From Linyphia triangularis (lineage: Eukaryota; Arthropoda; Arachnida; Araneae; Linyphiidae), in the NCBI GenBank assembly GCA_963978545.1, contig OZ021721.1:38799348-38863347 (forward strand): a DNA stretch of 64,000 bases, in the 5' to 3' direction. Shown in pieces: positions 60,871 to 64,000 of the stretch (its first letter is position 1; each line of letters begins with the position of its first letter). A model generated the notes under the pieces. The model worked only from the letters and a program-made list of their open reading frames with translations, ran no database searches and had not been told where the DNA came from. The translations under genes and the position numbers were made by a program.

Positions 60871-62304
60871 TTGTAATATTTTGCCTGTTTCTACAGAAAA
60901 CTGTTTGTAAAGATTGTCATTCCACGTTCTTTTCAATGAGCGTGAATAGTCAATTCCACAACGTATGCACTCACATTGAAAATTCTCTGTTTTAGAGAAA
61001 AACTACTGTATCCCTTTTTCCTCACCTATTTTCAAGGAATGTAAGCAAAATAGACATATTTTCATACAAAGAAACAAGAGTTATAAACTTAATTATCAAT
61101 ATTTATTTTTTCCACCACAATTACCCTATTACACCATTTTCTTTTAGTATGCGATAGATAATTTTAATCCTTTTAATATTTCATTAATTATTATTGAGTC
61201 GTGAAATATTTTTATAATAGTCCTAAAGATGGAATATATATATAATAATGTTTAATTGTGTTATAATAAAGATATAATATATGTATATGTTATAATAAAT
61301 ATATGTGTTATATTAAAGATATAATACATTATATCTTTATTATAACACAATTAAACATTATTATAATGTCTTGGTATGCTAAAAAACTTCAATCTATAAA
61401 ATAAGTTAATATCATTAACGCCATAAACTCAACTAGACTCAATCAGAAACCACATACTCATCCATATACAATCCTTTCAACTAAAGAAATTTAACTAAAT
61501 CGGAATATAGAAAAAAAGTTAACTGACACAAGAACACATAGTAGTCATCAGTGAGCCAATCCGATAAGACTAAAAAAAAAACTTCAAACACAATGTCGCA
61601 AGGTAAAATAAACATAAAGGAAAATACAGTCCTATGTTTAGGCAGCGCAATAAAGTATGCAGGACTTTGTTTAAGTTTAAATGAGGAAAGTAAATGATGA
61701 TGAAGAAGAAATAGAAGAAAAATTGGCCGTAGAAGCAATAGAAGTAGAAAAAGACCGTAACACTTCATCAGTCTTTCCAGTGAGTTCCACATGCCGACCG
61801 AATGAAAGAGTTTTTCAATCAACTACTTGTGTTCTTTATTGCTTTCGGAAAGATGGATGTGGTTAAAAGGATCTCTAATTGTTGTTCAAGTTTGAAATAG
61901 GGGTAGTTAACATTTAATTTTGAAGAAAATTCTGCCTCAAAATGTTTGCTGTCTGAGATACACTACCAAAGATCATTTATTATATCAAAGATTTATCTTT
62001 GAAGGAAAACTACACTGTCGTCATGTTCACTACTTTTTATTTCTACCTGGTGTGATTGAAATCGAAGTTATTGATAAAATATTATTTCGACTGAAAAAAG
62101 TTAAACTTCATTGTAGATTGATGGTTTTAGTGGGGGAGTCGAAACTATAGTTCAAATGCAATGAACTCATCCAAATTAAATGTGTGCATGGAATTATTAT
62201 CGAAAGATAAAATTCAACTTTTAGAAAAATATGATTGAAATTCTATTTAAAAATGTCTCCTTTAAAAAAAAAAAAATTAAGAAGATAAGATGACACAAAT
62301 TATA

Positions 62305-62339
<35 letters not shown>

Positions 62340-64000
62340 TTCAACTTTTTAAGTCTACTATATATTTTAATTACTACATAAATTATAAATTAAAATGAAT
62401 TTATATCAATGCAATTTTTTTTTTTTACAAAGATCGATATTTATGTTTTGATACATTTTTAACATAATTGTTTAGAAAAATACACTGAGTACAATTTGAA
62501 GTACGTATAACTTAAGTGACTTCACGAAATATCTAATTGTTTAAGACAAACTTTACTTTATTCACTTAATAACTAATATTGTAGACAAAATGTTTTTTCA
62601 TTTATCACAGATTGTATAAGGGTACGACAAAAATCGTATTCTATGTGAAAAATTACAATTACCGTGATAATATCTATTTTCTCAAATTTGTTAAATTCTA
62701 AAATGAATACCTTTAAAAACCTTTTTATACCCATACAGTTCACCATTCTTTCTAAATTCTCATCTATTCTGAGTTATATTTGAGTGATAATAATTCATAT
62801 ATAAAGGAGTAATTATGTGTTTGAATATTAAACATTATTACGATCATACAATCATGAAATGACACTGGATTTTTAAATTATGATTTGCATTATTTATCAC
62901 AGAACCATATTTTAGATTAGGCTTGTAAAAAATATTTCTATACGATGGTAAAATTTGTTTGATTATAAAAATATTCATATTCATAGAAATCATTAATCTA
63001 AAACGCATTTTTCTACACTTTCTAACTACCAAAACCTAGCATAGATTCATGTTTTGATTTCTAACTCAAAAAACAGTGGGTATTATGTGCCTATTGCAAG
63101 TAATAACTCTTAATTAAGAACGAACTCTCCATGTAGGACACTAACAAAATGTAACATTTTGGACTTCCTCCAAAATAACTGCTCTTTAGAATCTTCAACA
63201 ACCTTCAAGAAGAATAAATTTACTTTTTAAGCTTCTAGGGAGAAAAAGTATAAGAAAGAAATATATCGTCTTCAGAAGGGTCATACTCATTATGCACTTG
63301 CGGATAAAAAAAAAGTCTTAATCAGCAGGATTCTGTTCCTTCGTACAAATGCTATCAACAAGGAAAGGAGGATCGAGTAATGAATATAAAGTAGAATAAA
63401 GCAGGCAGTAACGTTTTCACATAAGTTACGAGTGAAATTGTGTTGCACTGTTTGATGGAAAGAAATGAAATTTTAATGGAAATACATTTGATCTGCTAAT
63501 TTTGATCTTGTAATGCATACAAAAGATCTTATTAGATGGTTTAGTTCTAAAATTATGGATTTGTTTTACATTAAAAAGTAAAGGTTTATGATGAAATAGA
63601 AAATTATTTGTTATAAATATGTGAATATAAAAATGTGTTTCTTACACTTTAAGGAGAATTGATGATAGTGAAATATACCTTAACAAGCCAAACCAACTAT
63701 ATAAAAAGTCTTATCTCTAACTTTCATTACATTTTAGTTACCTACCATTTAATATATTTACTTTTTTAATAAGATTTATTTTATTATTTAAATCTTATTT
63801 TCATGAAATAGAGTTAAACAAAATATATTACGGCTGGCGCAAGAATCGAACAACATTTTAAACTTTAAAATAGTGAAACTTGTCGAGTTATCCGCTTCAC
63901 CTAATTAATTCTGTGATCAGGATGTATGTGGGAAAAAGTTAAGTGGTATTTAAAGGTTTGCTATTCTACCTACTTGTGACAAATGTAGTTAAAGTAAAAT
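60871..64000. other. AT-rich end of window, no supported gene
   Basis: Holds the palindrome at 61241-61365 and a T30 run (62307-62336). A 113-aa minus-strand ORF (61481-61822) is hydrophobic and leucine-rich. Its opposite strand encodes an acidic EEEIEE stretch (61681-61866), so the low-complexity GAAGAA sequence explains both. No recognisable gene. Confidence 0.45.
61241..61365. repeat. Perfect 38-bp inverted repeat
   Basis: 61241-61278 and 61328-61365 are exact reverse complements (left arm begins TATAATAATGTTTAATTGTG), separated by 49 AT-rich bases. It can form a cruciform or RNA hairpin. No ORF or terminal-repeat family is assigned. Confidence 0.9.

Noticed and set aside
61481..61866. 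Hydrophobic 113-aa minus ORF and acidic 61-aa plus ORF
   Set aside because: Both derive from a GAAGAA-rich low-complexity segment in opposite directions. No family match.

Overview
This is eukaryotic nuclear DNA: strongly AT-rich, with sparse coding sequence, many decayed transposons, tRNA-derived SINEs, long A/T homopolymers and microsatellites. The transposon families (a Tc1/mariner-type family present in several broken copies, short tRNA-like SINEs with AACC-type tails, an arthropod-type multicopy transposon-associated gene relic) suggest an arthropod, most likely a chelicerate such as a spider. That placement is inference from family resemblance, not a database result.

The one convincing intact gene is at 3275-4684 on the minus strand. 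It is a single-exon 469-residue protein joining an ALKBH2-type 2-oxoglutarate/Fe(II) DNA dealkylase domain to a PC4-like single-stranded-DNA-binding domain and a C-terminal Cys/His cluster. Its surroundings are unusual. Upstream (4.7-6.2 kb) is a GC-richer minisatellite carrying 14 perfect TGACGTCA (CRE/ATF) palindromes plus E-box, AP-1 and CCAAT-like motifs. Downstream (1.8-3.1 kb) is a second, AT-rich tandem array. Beyond that (1.59-1.82 kb) is another promoter-like block sharing ordered motifs with the gene's own upstream region. Small same-strand ORFs (1317-1532, 6217-6399) lie on either side. Together this looks like a piece of a compact multi-gene unit (a tandem gene cluster or a captured virus-like/mobile element) set in ordinary intergenic DNA. 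It is the best candidate here for an undescribed system.

The remainder, left to right. 6.4-18 kb is mostly featureless, with a SINE at 7.0 kb, an unexplained open stretch at 8.6-8.8 kb, and exon-like islands at 13.1 and 15.2 kb. 18.2-19.65 kb is a palindromic broken mariner-type element. 21.6-21.9 kb is a piggyBac-like MITE, followed by a SINE at 22.2 kb and a decayed transposon-associated pseudogene at 22.8-23.6 kb. At 29.5-30.1 kb two exon-like islands with strong splice acceptors converge tail to tail. 31.1-33.7 kb holds a SINE, a pseudogene fragment and two MITE-like elements. 34.75-36.17 kb is a 550-bp tandem triplication in which a SINE is present in two copies and absent from the third. 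39.5 and 41.0 kb carry a 280-bp dispersed duplication. 44.95-46.3 kb is an interspersed repeat with internal subrepeats plus a third SINE type. 46.5-49.34 kb is a pogo/Tc1-like element with a frameshifted transposase-associated domain and a nested 1.3-kb foldback. 52.0-53.4 kb contains an (AT)60 palindrome, a mariner foldback and a further mariner end. 57.4-58.3 kb is a rearranged mariner with a nested SINE flanked by a perfect 12-bp target duplication. 58.6-60.87 kb is a broken Ty3/gypsy pol. The last 3 kb is AT-rich with no supported gene.

Apart from the ALKBH2-PC4 gene, essentially everything recognisable is a mobile-element fossil. The host exon candidates are tentative and unidentified.
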